The position numbers and the translations under genes were made by a program. From Clostridiales bacterium 1_7_47FAA (GTDB lineage Bacteria; Bacillota; Clostridia; Lachnospirales; Lachnospiraceae): a stretch of DNA of 64,000 nucleotides. Shown piece after piece: positions 1-8,393 of the stretch. The stretch spans positions 644,715 through 708,714 of the forward strand of contig DS990261.1 in the NCBI GenBank assembly GCA_000155435.1, written 5' to 3'. The notes beneath the pieces were generated by a model. It saw only the letters and a list, made by a program, of their open reading frames with translations. It ran no database searches and was not told the DNA's origin. Each line of letters starts with the position of its first letter. Positions within the stretch are counted from its first letter, which is position 1.

Positions 1-947
1 TCGCGAAGGGAACCGATGCAGGGAGATACATGATGGGCCTGGAGGCGGATGACTTCGTGGCGAGCAGCACCAACTACAGCAGCATTGAGGTGAAGGTGGT
101 GGACGGATACCTGGATATAACGCCGGTAACCGAGACACTGACCGTGACAGTCACCGGAAACACAGCCAGCATGGTATACACGGGAAGCGAGCAGAGTGTA
201 GATGGATATACCAGCAACGCCCCGACAGGCGTGAACGTAACATTGGCTGAAGGTAGTATGGCAGTAGCGAAAGGTGTAGATGCAGGAATATATAATATGG
301 GTCTGACGAAAGAATCTTTCGTAGTAAATAGTCTCAATTATTCAAATATTGAAGTAGTAGTGATAGATGGGTATTTGGAGATTAGTCCAATAACTGATAA
401 GCTGATTGTTACAATTACGGGAAATAATGACAGCAGGCCATATACAGGAAGTGAGCAGAGCGTAGAAGGCTTTACCAATAATGCACCATCAACTGTGAAT
501 GTGGTATTGGCTGAAGGTAGTGCAGCAATAGCAAAAGGAACTAGTGCAGGTACGTACAATATGAATTTAACTGCAGAGGATTTTGTAGTTAATAGCCGGA
601 ATTATTCGAATATTGAAGTAGTTATAGTGGATGGTTATTTGACAATTACATCAGTTAATTCTGGTGGAAACACTGGCGGCGGTGGAGGTGGCGGCAATCC
701 AGGCCGTGTAACCCCATCAACTGACGGTGGCCCAGGAGCAGTAACCATCAATCCAGAAGACGTACCGTTGGCACAGCTTCCAGGAGCACCAGTAGACCCA
801 ACAGTGATTGATGACGGTGAAATCCCGTTAGCAGCACTGCCAAAGACAGGACAGAGTTCTGTTAAATCAACACTCACAATGATGATGTCCGGTATCTTCC
901 TGATGCTGACAGCCATGAGCAAGAAGCGGAAAGAAGAGGACTCCTGA
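1..947 (+). CDS. LPKTG-anchored repeat surface protein, C-terminal part (5' end outside window)
   Basis: The reading frame is open to the left edge (first full codon at 3) and its repeat motif continues upstream of the first ATG at 30, so only the C-terminus is seen. It contains about two and a half copies of an approximately 88-residue beta-rich repeat with recurring motifs YTGSEQSV, AEGS-AKG-AG-Y-M and NYSNIEVVVIDGYL, resembling MBG/Ig-like stalk repeats. A Gly-rich hinge follows, then the segment GGPGAVTINPEDVPLA, the sorting motif LPKTG (codons 837-851), a hydrophobic helix and a basic KKRKEE tail. A sortase would therefore attach it covalently to peptidoglycan. The anchor module is almost identical to that of the next gene. 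Codon choice changes near 245 from GC-rich to AT-rich although the encoded repeat is the same. Ligand unknown. Confidence 0.9.
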   Translation, partial: AKGTDAGRYMMGLEADDFVASSTNYSSIEVKVVDGYLDITPVTETLTVTVTGNTASMVYTGSEQSVDGYTSNAPTGVNVTLAEGSMAVAKGVDAGIYNMGLTKESFVVNSLNYSNIEVVVIDGYLEISPITDKLIVTITGNNDSRPYTGSEQSVEGFTNNAPSTVNVVLAEGSAAIAKGTSAGTYNMNLTAEDFVVNSRNYSNIEVVIVDGYLTITSVNSGGNTGGGGGGGNPGRVTPSTDGGPGAVTINPEDVPLAQLPGAPVDPTVIDDGEIPLAALPKTGQSSVKSTLTMMMSGIFLMLTAMSKKRKEEDS

Positions 948-999
948 TAATCATCGAGCGAGGATAAGTTACAAGTAAAAGGAATTAAATCAATAAATG

Positions 1000-1052
1000 A
1001 AGGCGGCACCTTATGGCTGAAGAATCAGCCGGAGGGTGCCGCCCTTCTTTTT
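1000..1052 (+). terminator. Intrinsic terminator of first surface-protein gene
   Basis: A nested hairpin has outer arms GGCGGCACC and GGTGCCGCC and inner arms GGCTGA and TCAGCC, followed by a T-rich tract. The same structure recurs after the next gene (8146-8196). Confidence 0.9.
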
Positions 1053-1123
1053 GCAATGCCCATCCTTTATTGAGCATGGCCTATCCACAATAACATGTCG
1101 GATTCTATCAAATAAAAGATATT

Positions 1124-1173
1124 TACGAAATTCCCCAAAATGTAACCCGATTGTAACCTCCATTTGCTATACT
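1124..1173 (+). promoter_or_regulatory. Promoter block with 11-bp-spaced TGTAAC repeats and extended -10
   Basis: TGTAAC occurs at 1141-1146 and 1152-1157, one helical turn apart. Ten bases later comes an extended -10, TGC followed by TATACT (1168-1173). There is no good -35, which suggests activator-dependent transcription. The 50-bp block matches the one at 8291-8340 at 37 of 50 positions with identical spacing. Confidence 0.6.
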
Positions 1174-1231
1174 GTCCCTAGATAACAAAAATCCTGATTT
1201 TGGAAATAGATTATAAGGAAGGAGAAACAGT

Positions 1232-4200
1232 ATGGAAAGAAGGAATAAGGCCAGGGCAATTGTAAGAAACATGCACAGTATGCAGAGAAGATTCCTTGCA
1301 TTTGTACTTGCGGCTGCCATGATTTTCACAAACGTAGGCGTTAATGTGAATACAGCGTATGCAGCCAGTTCATCGGAATCAGTTACATTTTCAATGAGCG
1401 GTTCACAGCTTGTGAAGGCCATTGAAGATGCAATTGCCAATGGCAGCGAAGTTACAGCAGATGACTTTGATTTCACCAATGGTAAGATTGCTGAATTTGA
1501 AGAATTATTATTTGGGGAGGGAAGGATTTACGAAGCATTCCCCGAGCCGGAAGGCGGCAGCATGGATGCAGAACTTCGCGTGTTTGTGCGTCTGCCGGAA
1601 GGTGCCGATGACATGTATATGGTAACCGGCGATGAAGAGATTATTTTCTTATATGTGAATAACGGCGAAGATACCATCAGTTGTACCACTGAAATCACAA
1701 GGATGGATGATGGTAAGGAAAAGGTTAAAAAGACCAAGCGCGTAACTGTAAAAAGTTATGAGTCAGCATATGGTGATGAGGAAGTAAATCTTATTTCTAA
1801 GCCAGCTGAGACACCGGCGCCGGAGGAAACCCAGGGACCAGCCGTAGAAGAAACAACTGCTCCTGCGGAAACCGTGAATCCAGACGGGACAACAGTACCG
1901 GATGAGGACGGAACCGCAACCGTTCCAGAAGAGACAGCAACTGTAGAAGAAAGCACATCTTCTGACAGCACAACCGCATCAGAGGAAACAGATACTCCTG
2001 AGGAAACCACGGCAGCTCAGGAAGAAAGTAAGGCAGAGACCCAGACAGAGGCAAACGACGCTGAATCTACTGAGGAAAAAACTCCTGAGACAGAAGCCCC
2101 TGAAACAGAAGCACCAAAAGCAGAGTCTCCAGAAGCAGAAGCTCCCAAGTCTGAATCAGCCGAACCAGTAGCATCTATCGTGCGTCACTACGCGCCAGTA
2201 GTTGCAGATAATGAGAACGGCGATGCAGAACCAGAGTCAAAGGAAGAGACAGAAGCCCCGGAGCCGGAAAAAGAGGAAGAGCCAAAGGAAACAAAGGCGC
2301 CGGAAAAAGAAGAGACAACCGTAGAGAAGAATGAGACAACTGAAGCAATAGAAGCAACCACAGAGGAAATCGAAGCAGCCGGTTCAAACGAGTCCACACA
2401 GGCTCCCGAAGAATCAACAGAAGGGACTGCTGCAGAAGCAGACCAAGAGACCACTGTACCAGATACAGAGGAAACAACCGCAGCTGCAGAAGAGAGCGGT
2501 TCCGCGGATAATAGCGGAAGCAGTGCAGATGTATCTTCAGAGCTGGAAGAAACAGTGGGAACAGCCACATCCTCCACAGCTGAGCAGACAAAGGAAACTC
2601 CTTCGGAAGAAAATCATGTTTCCAAGGCTGGCACAGCGGATTTAGTCGGAATGGGGTATTGCTCCACTGCAAAGGTATATGTTGCAACACTTAATCAGCT
2701 GAAGGCTTTAGATGATTTTGACGGATACAAGGTTTCCTATGCCGTATATCCGGAGGCAAGCGCCCGTATCGTGGAAGGCCTCAGGGGTGTGGAAGAAGGC
2801 GGAACATTAACCTTCGGCGTAAAGAACCAGCTTGGTTCCGCGATTGATTATGTTTCTGTAAATGATGAGATTATCGAGGCAGACGCAGTTGTTGAGAATG
2901 AAAATGGTTCCCAGACCGCATGGTATTCTGTTCCGGATATCTATGAAGAGCAGGATGTAGAGGTTTATATGAATGAAACCATGGCGCATCCGGCAGTTGA
3001 ACTGGAACCCATTGTAATGGATGACGGCGTAATCATTTATATCGGCGCAGATGAAGGTGTCCTTCCTGCTGGAGTGACGGCATCTGCTGTAAGGGTTAAT
3101 GAAGATGTTGAAAATGCAGTAAAAGAAACCGCACAGGCAGATGAAGAAGGCAAAATTGTCTCATCCGTCATGGCTTATGATATTAACCTTTGGTTAGGCG
3201 ATAAGCTGTTGGATTCAGATATTTGGGGCGGAAGCAAGCGGGTAAGGGTAACATTTGCAGGCGCTCCTGTGGAAGAACAGAATGCCCAGTCCGACAAGGT
3301 CGAGGTCATGTATGTTGAGACCGTCCAGGACAATGATAAGGAAGAAAAAGAAAAGGCGGCAGCTCAGGAGATTGACATTCAGGCAGCAGACATTGTCAAT
3401 GTTGAAGCAGTTGGCGCATCTGTTGACGAGGCATCTGTATCCTTTGAAGCAAAACACTTTTCCATTTATGCTATTGTAGGATCAGAGGCATATAAGAATT
3501 CCTATACAATGTATGTTGGCCAGACCATAAGGTTGGAAGCATGCGATGCCATAATAGGTGGAACAGGTGGAACATGGATATCATCTGATCCAAGTATAGT
3601 CAGTGTGGAACAAAGTGGAATTGACTGGTATCCATATGCGGAAGTCCATGCCAATGATATAAGTGGAAAGACAGTAACGCTCACCTACTCATATGGATGG
3701 AACGGTAGATATAAACAGGAATTTGAAATTACGGTAAAGAGAAATGAGGTTAGAGCGTATTTCTATGTTCAAAAACCTGGGAAAGATCCCGCTTCTTTGG
3801 AAGACAAGGACTGGAAATATGTAGGCTATGGAAATATTGATGTCAGCGGCATTAAGAATCAGTATGGAACGGATATGGTAGGGGGTAATAAACATTACAG
3901 CCTTGATAATCCAGCCAGCAGAGTCATTAACTATCCGGCTGAAGCCAATATCAAGAAAGTCATAGCAGACCTTTATGGAGTCGATGCGAATAATATTGAT
4001 GTAACAATATCATATTCGCCATACAAGATAACGTATCCGATGGGGTGGGTGGATGAAAAGGGAAATTCCCATGATAGTGGTAAGGCAACCTATCATGTGG
4101 ATATGACAGCCAGCGTGACCACCAGAGAAAAGGCTACGGCAACCTATTGGTTGTGGGATGCAGGTGAACAAGGCTACCAGCCTGTTGAGAGTTATGATGT

Positions 4201-7200
4201 AAGGATTGGAGATAATACATCCCCGGAGAAAGTATATGTTGATAAGAAGACAGTAGGCGGAGTGGAATATCTGTTTAGTGGATGGTACACAGATGAGAAG
4301 CGCAGTCAGGAGGCCGAATTCCCGTATAAGGTTAATCAGATGGTTAACTTCTACGCCAGGTATATCCCGAATCCATCCATAACAATTCACTATGAGGCCA
4401 TAGGCGGAGGCAGTGTAACCAAGAATAAGGACCAATTTAAAGCATACACAGAGGGGCCGACAGGTTCAACCGCTATAACACCACAGGGATATGAATTTAA
4501 GGGATGGTTTGACAATGACATGGGCGAGGGAACTCCTATCTCCAACAATGTCCAATTCACACCCGATAAGCCGGAAAGCGGTTGGATGGATGGAATGACC
4601 TTCTACGCAGTATGGGAGGGAAATGAAGACATCCTTACCTATAATGCCAACGAGGGCAGCGGCGACATGTCCCCAAGCACTGGAATTGTAGGCGGTAAGG
4701 TATCTGTAAAGGAAAATCAGTTCACCAGGGACGGATATTACTTTGCAGGCTGGAATACAAAAGCAGATGGAACCGGCACCTCATATGAGCCAGGTGATTT
4801 GTATACGCTGACGGCCGAAGAAGATATTCTGTTCGCAGTATGGAAGGAAGTAGGAACCTTTAAGGTCTGGGCATATTATCCTGATACAAATCCAGATCTC
4901 AGTTACGGCGAATATATTAATAGGTATGAAGATTACGGACCGGATGATGCGCCCCTGACTTACAGAAAGGATGGGACACAGGACGGAGCAATCCTGAACC
5001 TTAACGGTGTAAATGAAATTCTGGCGTACAGCAAGGCACAGACCGAGGCAGGCCATGAGGGAGCTAAAATCAATTCCGTATATCTGATGTATGAGACAGA
5101 TACAGGATGGTCCAAAGCGATTTATGCAACATTAAAAGATAGCAAAGCGGTTGCATTTGATGGATTAGATGATGAAGTATTCCATGAAGGAAAGGAATCA
5201 CGCCTGCATATCACTTACAAACTTCCGAGGACCGTTCAGGTTGAATACTGGAAGAATGTAGGTACAGATTATGAACCAGTGCCTTTAGAAGGATATGAAA
5301 TCGGAATCAATCCGAATTTCGTATACGCCTATGACTATATCAACATTTCAGAGACCAGCACTTCCCGTCAGGATATCATAAAGGCAGTTCCGGCTTCCCT
5401 GTTAGGCTACGGTCTTGGTAAGGTGGTCTTTAAGACGGGAAATGATAAGCCTACGGGAGCAGAAGTTGATTTAGGAAACCGCTTCCGTGTTAAGGATACC
5501 AGGGCGGCCCAGAGAATCTGTATCTTATTAGAGGAAAATGAAGATGTAACCCTGACCTATGTTGCAGGTACTGGCGGCAGTGTGGCTCCTGAAAGTGAAA
5601 CAGTGGCCCCATCCACCGGAATTGCAAAAGGTTCCAAAGCAACGGCATCACCAGGTTACCACTTTGAAAACTGGACAGTAAACGGCGTAGCAGTTGGAAA
5701 AAATGATGTCATAGGAAGACATGAGATAGATAAAGTGGCAAAAGCCAGCGGCATTTATGAGGCAACTGAATTTAAGGCTAACTTTAAAGAGGATGAAGAT
5801 GTAACCATTAACTATGTTGCAACTGAGGGCGGTATGGTTGATTTGTCCAAAGAAACCATTGCCCCGGTTACGGAGGATGCGGAAGGCTCTACGGCAAGCG
5901 CATCGCCAGGTTATCACTTTGTAAACTGGACAAATGAAAATGGCGATGAGGTCAGCACGGACCTTAAGTATGTGCCAGCGCGGGTAGAGGGGCTGAATGT
6001 AGCAGCCACCTATACAGCTAATTTTGCAGAGGATTCCAAAATAATAATCCAATATAAGGCGTTGAAGGGTGGAAATGTCAGCACTCCCTATGAAATCCTT
6101 GCACCTGTTACGGATAATGCATTAGGTTCCGAGGCACAGGCGCAGCCAGGTTACCATTTTGTAAAATGGACCAACGAGGCTGGAGATGTAGTCAGTGAGA
6201 TTGAAAAATATATTCCTTCAAAGGTAGATGGAGTGAATAAGGCGGCAATCTATACAGCCCACTTTGAAGAGGACGCAGATGTAACGATAGTATATAAGGC
6301 AGAAAAGGGCGGAAAAGTAACTCCAACAAGTGAAACCCTTGCCCCTGCTACAGGGGAAGCATCAGGTTCCACAGCAGAAGCACTGCCGGGCTATCATTTC
6401 GTAAATTGGACTGATAAGGTTGGAAATGTAGTCAGCGATGACCTAAAGTATGTCCCGGCCAAGGTAGGTGGAGTGAATGTGGCAGCAACCTATACAGCCC
6501 ACTTTGAAGAGGATGCAGATGTAACAATCCTGTATCAGGCAACAGCAGGCGGAAGCGTAAATCCAGCAAGTGAGACCCTTGCTCCTGTTACTGATGTGGC
6601 ATCAGGTTCCACAGCAGAAGCACTGCCGGGCTACCATTTCGTGAATTGGACTAATAAGGCTGGAAATGTAGTCAGCGATGACCTAAAGTATGTCCCAGCT
6701 AAGGTAGACGGAGTGAATGTGGCGGAAATTTATACAGCCCACTTTGAAGAGAACCCAGATGTAACAATCCTGTATCAGGCAACAGAAGGCGGAAGTGTGG
6801 ATCCAACAAGTGAAACCCTTGCTCCAGTCACTGATTATGCAGCAGGATCAGAAGCAAGAGAACTGCCGGGTTACCATTTCGTGAATTGGACTGACGCAGA
6901 TGGAAATGAAGTCGGCCGGGATTATAAATTTATCCCTGATAAGGTAGATGGAGTGAATGTAGCGGCAACCTACACGGCCCATTTTGAAGAAAATGAAACA
7001 GTAACCGTCAAATATGTGGCTGACATAGGCGGAACCGTCAACAAGGAAGAAGAAACCCTTGCCCCGGCAACCGGAAAACCGGAAGGAGCCAAGGCAGCAG
7101 CAAATGACGGATATGTATTCACCTATTGGACCAATATGGCCGGTGAAAAGGTAGGAGTGGATGAAACCTTTATTCCAAGCAAAGATTCCATTTCCAAAGT

Positions 7201-8092
7201 ATTTGAAGCAGATACCTATACAGCACACTTCGCTATAAGAGGCGATTTAAGCTATAAGGTTGAATACTACTATGATGGAGTGTTAGGGGAGGTTGATTCC
7301 AAAGACAATGTCATATTTGAGACAGAGATTCCATTTACTACCGTACCAAGGGTATTTGAAGGCAGGAATTATATCTTTGAAAGCGCAAATGGCCCTAAGA
7401 CAGTAGGTTCTGACAGCAGCGCCAATCTCGTTAAAGTGTATTATGTATTAGACGAAACCGGTGTGGAGATTCCTCAGGAGCCGGATGGAATACCTGATAA
7501 ATATCAGATAACCTTCACTTATGTAACTGGCAATAACGGAAGTGTAGGCGGAAGGACGACGGAAGTCCATACAATTCAGGAGATAACCAGGAATCCGGAA
7601 ACCCATGAAATCATCAAGGTAGGCAGCGTGATTCCGGCCCATCCAAATGCGGATGTCACGGTATCTGCCAACAGCGGATACGTGTTCAGCAACTGGAGTA
7701 TTGACGGAAATGCAGGTAAAACGTACAGTGGCGTGGAAGCAATCAAAGCAGATGCATTTGTACAGGATACCACATTTATAGCGAACTTCAGGTCCACCGG
7801 TGGAAGCAGTAGCAGCGGCGGTGGTGGTGGAAGCAATTCCGGAGGCCCAGGACGTCTGTCACAGACAAACGGCGGCCCAGGTGCAGTGACCATTAACCCG
7901 GAGGACGTACCGTTGGCACCGCTTCCGGAAACACCACTTGATATGACCCTGATTAATGATGATGAAATACCGCTGGCCCCGTTGCCAAAGACAGGCCAGG
8001 GATTAGCCAAATCAACATTAACAATGATGATGTCCGGTATCTTCCTGATGCTGACAGCCATCAGCAAGAAGCGGAAAGAAGAGGACTCCTGA
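1232..8092 (+). CDS. Giant LPKTG cell-wall-anchored surface protein with 80-residue repeats
   Basis: A 2,286-residue putative adhesin; GGAAGGAG sits at ideal distance before the ATG. Residues 1-45 are a signal peptide ending AYA. An N-terminal domain (about 47-185) is followed by a long acidic Glu/Thr/Pro/Ala linker (190-468), then DLVGMGYCSTAK and a beta domain (to about 755), a Big_2-like segment (about 755-840) and InlB B-type repeats (about 960-1210, motifs GYEFKGWF and FYAVW). Seven 80-residue repeats follow (about 1435-2000, motif PGYHFVNWT). A Gly/Ser hinge precedes the LPKTG sorting signal (2251-2255), a hydrophobic helix and a basic tail. The N-terminal domain, linker motif and post-linker domain recur in the next gene, so the two are paralogues with different stalks. 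Sortase-dependent attachment is well supported; the ligand is unknown. No sortase gene lies in the window. Confidence 0.93.
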   Translation: MERRNKARAIVRNMHSMQRRFLAFVLAAAMIFTNVGVNVNTAYAASSSESVTFSMSGSQLVKAIEDAIANGSEVTADDFDFTNGKIAEFEELLFGEGRIYEAFPEPEGGSMDAELRVFVRLPEGADDMYMVTGDEEIIFLYVNNGEDTISCTTEITRMDDGKEKVKKTKRVTVKSYESAYGDEEVNLISKPAETPAPEETQGPAVEETTAPAETVNPDGTTVPDEDGTATVPEETATVEESTSSDSTTASEETDTPEETTAAQEESKAETQTEANDAESTEEKTPETEAPETEAPKAESPEAEAPKSESAEPVASIVRHYAPVVADNENGDAEPESKEETEAPEPEKEEEPKETKAPEKEETTVEKNETTEAIEATTEEIEAAGSNESTQAPEESTEGTAAEADQETTVPDTEETTAAAEESGSADNSGSSADVSSELEETVGTATSSTAEQTKETPSEENHVSKAGTADLVGMGYCSTAKVYVATLNQLKALDDFDGYKVSYAVYPEASARIVEGLRGVEEGGTLTFGVKNQLGSAIDYVSVNDEIIEADAVVENENGSQTAWYSVPDIYEEQDVEVYMNETMAHPAVELEPIVMDDGVIIYIGADEGVLPAGVTASAVRVNEDVENAVKETAQADEEGKIVSSVMAYDINLWLGDKLLDSDIWGGSKRVRVTFAGAPVEEQNAQSDKVEVMYVETVQDNDKEEKEKAAAQEIDIQAADIVNVEAVGASVDEASVSFEAKHFSIYAIVGSEAYKNSYTMYVGQTIRLEACDAIIGGTGGTWISSDPSIVSVEQSGIDWYPYAEVHANDISGKTVTLTYSYGWNGRYKQEFEITVKRNEVRAYFYVQKPGKDPASLEDKDWKYVGYGNIDVSGIKNQYGTDMVGGNKHYSLDNPASRVINYPAEANIKKVIADLYGVDANNIDVTISYSPYKITYPMGWVDEKGNSHDSGKATYHVDMTASVTTREKATATYWLWDAGEQGYQPVESYDVRIGDNTSPEKVYVDKKTVGGVEYLFSGWYTDEKRSQEAEFPYKVNQMVNFYARYIPNPSITIHYEAIGGGSVTKNKDQFKAYTEGPTGSTAITPQGYEFKGWFDNDMGEGTPISNNVQFTPDKPESGWMDGMTFYAVWEGNEDILTYNANEGSGDMSPSTGIVGGKVSVKENQFTRDGYYFAGWNTKADGTGTSYEPGDLYTLTAEEDILFAVWKEVGTFKVWAYYPDTNPDLSYGEYINRYEDYGPDDAPLTYRKDGTQDGAILNLNGVNEILAYSKAQTEAGHEGAKINSVYLMYETDTGWSKAIYATLKDSKAVAFDGLDDEVFHEGKESRLHITYKLPRTVQVEYWKNVGTDYEPVPLEGYEIGINPNFVYAYDYINISETSTSRQDIIKAVPASLLGYGLGKVVFKTGNDKPTGAEVDLGNRFRVKDTRAAQRICILLEENEDVTLTYVAGTGGSVAPESETVAPSTGIAKGSKATASPGYHFENWTVNGVAVGKNDVIGRHEIDKVAKASGIYEATEFKANFKEDEDVTINYVATEGGMVDLSKETIAPVTEDAEGSTASASPGYHFVNWTNENGDEVSTDLKYVPARVEGLNVAATYTANFAEDSKIIIQYKALKGGNVSTPYEILAPVTDNALGSEAQAQPGYHFVKWTNEAGDVVSEIEKYIPSKVDGVNKAAIYTAHFEEDADVTIVYKAEKGGKVTPTSETLAPATGEASGSTAEALPGYHFVNWTDKVGNVVSDDLKYVPAKVGGVNVAATYTAHFEEDADVTILYQATAGGSVNPASETLAPVTDVASGSTAEALPGYHFVNWTNKAGNVVSDDLKYVPAKVDGVNVAEIYTAHFEENPDVTILYQATEGGSVDPTSETLAPVTDYAAGSEARELPGYHFVNWTDADGNEVGRDYKFIPDKVDGVNVAATYTAHFEENETVTVKYVADIGGTVNKEEETLAPATGKPEGAKAAANDGYVFTYWTNMAGEKVGVDETFIPSKDSISKVFEADTYTAHFAIRGDLSYKVEYYYDGVLGEVDSKDNVIFETEIPFTTVPRVFEGRNYIFESANGPKTVGSDSSANLVKVYYVLDETGVEIPQEPDGIPDKYQITFTYVTGNNGSVGGRTTEVHTIQEITRNPETHEIIKVGSVIPAHPNADVTVSANSGYVFSNWSIDGNAGKTYSGVEAIKADAFVQDTTFIANFRSTGGSSSSGGGGGSNSGGPGRLSQTNGGPGAVTINPEDVPLAPLPETPLDMTLINDDEIPLAPLPKTGQGLAKSTLTMMMSGIFLMLTAISKKRKEEDS
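5540..7235 (+). repeat. Seven in-frame 240-bp repeats in surface-protein gene
   Basis: Repeat starts fall near 5540, 5798, 6039, 6278, 6518, 6758 and 6998, so the period is 240 bp after the first longer unit. Units 4 to 6 are the most alike at DNA level, which suggests recent expansion or homogenisation. Each unit encodes a GGSV-containing strand, the motif PGYHFVNWT and the motif YTAHFEE. Confidence 0.9.
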
Positions 8093-8145
8093 TGATCATC
8101 GGGCGAGGGTAAGTTACAAGTAAAAGTATTTAAACCAATAAAAAA

Positions 8146-8196
8146 GGGCGGCACCTTATGGCTGAAGGATCAGCCGGAGGGTGCCGCCCTTCTTTT
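8146..8196 (+). terminator. Intrinsic terminator of second surface-protein gene
   Basis: Arms GGGCGGCACC (8146-8155) and GGTGCCGCCC (8180-8189) enclose an inner GGCTGA/TCAGCC stem and are followed by TTCTTTT. It is a near copy of the terminator at 1000-1052, including flanking DNA. Confidence 0.9.
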
Positions 8197-8290
8197 GGTC
8201 AAAATATCCCTTTTATTACGTCATAAATCATGGTATATAAGAGTTCCTGGCATATCCAGCCATCCTGTTTCCCTGAATATAAAAAAAACA

Positions 8291-8340
8291 TACGAAAATT
8301 TCCAAATTGTGACTGGGTTGTAACCACGATTTGTTAGAAT
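8291..8340 (+). promoter_or_regulatory. Promoter block with 11-bp-spaced TGTRAC repeats and extended -10
   Basis: TGTGAC (8308-8313) and TGTAAC (8319-8324) lie 11 bp apart, and ten bases later comes TGT followed by TAGAAT (8335-8340). The layout matches 1124-1173 base for base in spacing. An 11-bp direct-repeat period is typical of OmpR/PhoB-family regulator sites; the actual regulator is unknown. Confidence 0.6.
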
Positions 8341-8393
8341 TAAAATGAATAGCCATTATGTGATTTTAAAGTATGTATGGAAGGAGTAGTTGT

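Noticed and set aside
2175-2690. Long antisense open frames in the acidic linkers of the surface-protein genes
   Set aside because: They are by-products of the biased Glu/Thr/Pro/Ala codons and repeats; none has a ribosome site or recognisable domain.
8373-8393. Upstream ATG of the DUF11-type surface protein
   Set aside because: The ribosome binding site GGAAGGAG lies inside this extension and is correctly spaced for the ATG at 8394.
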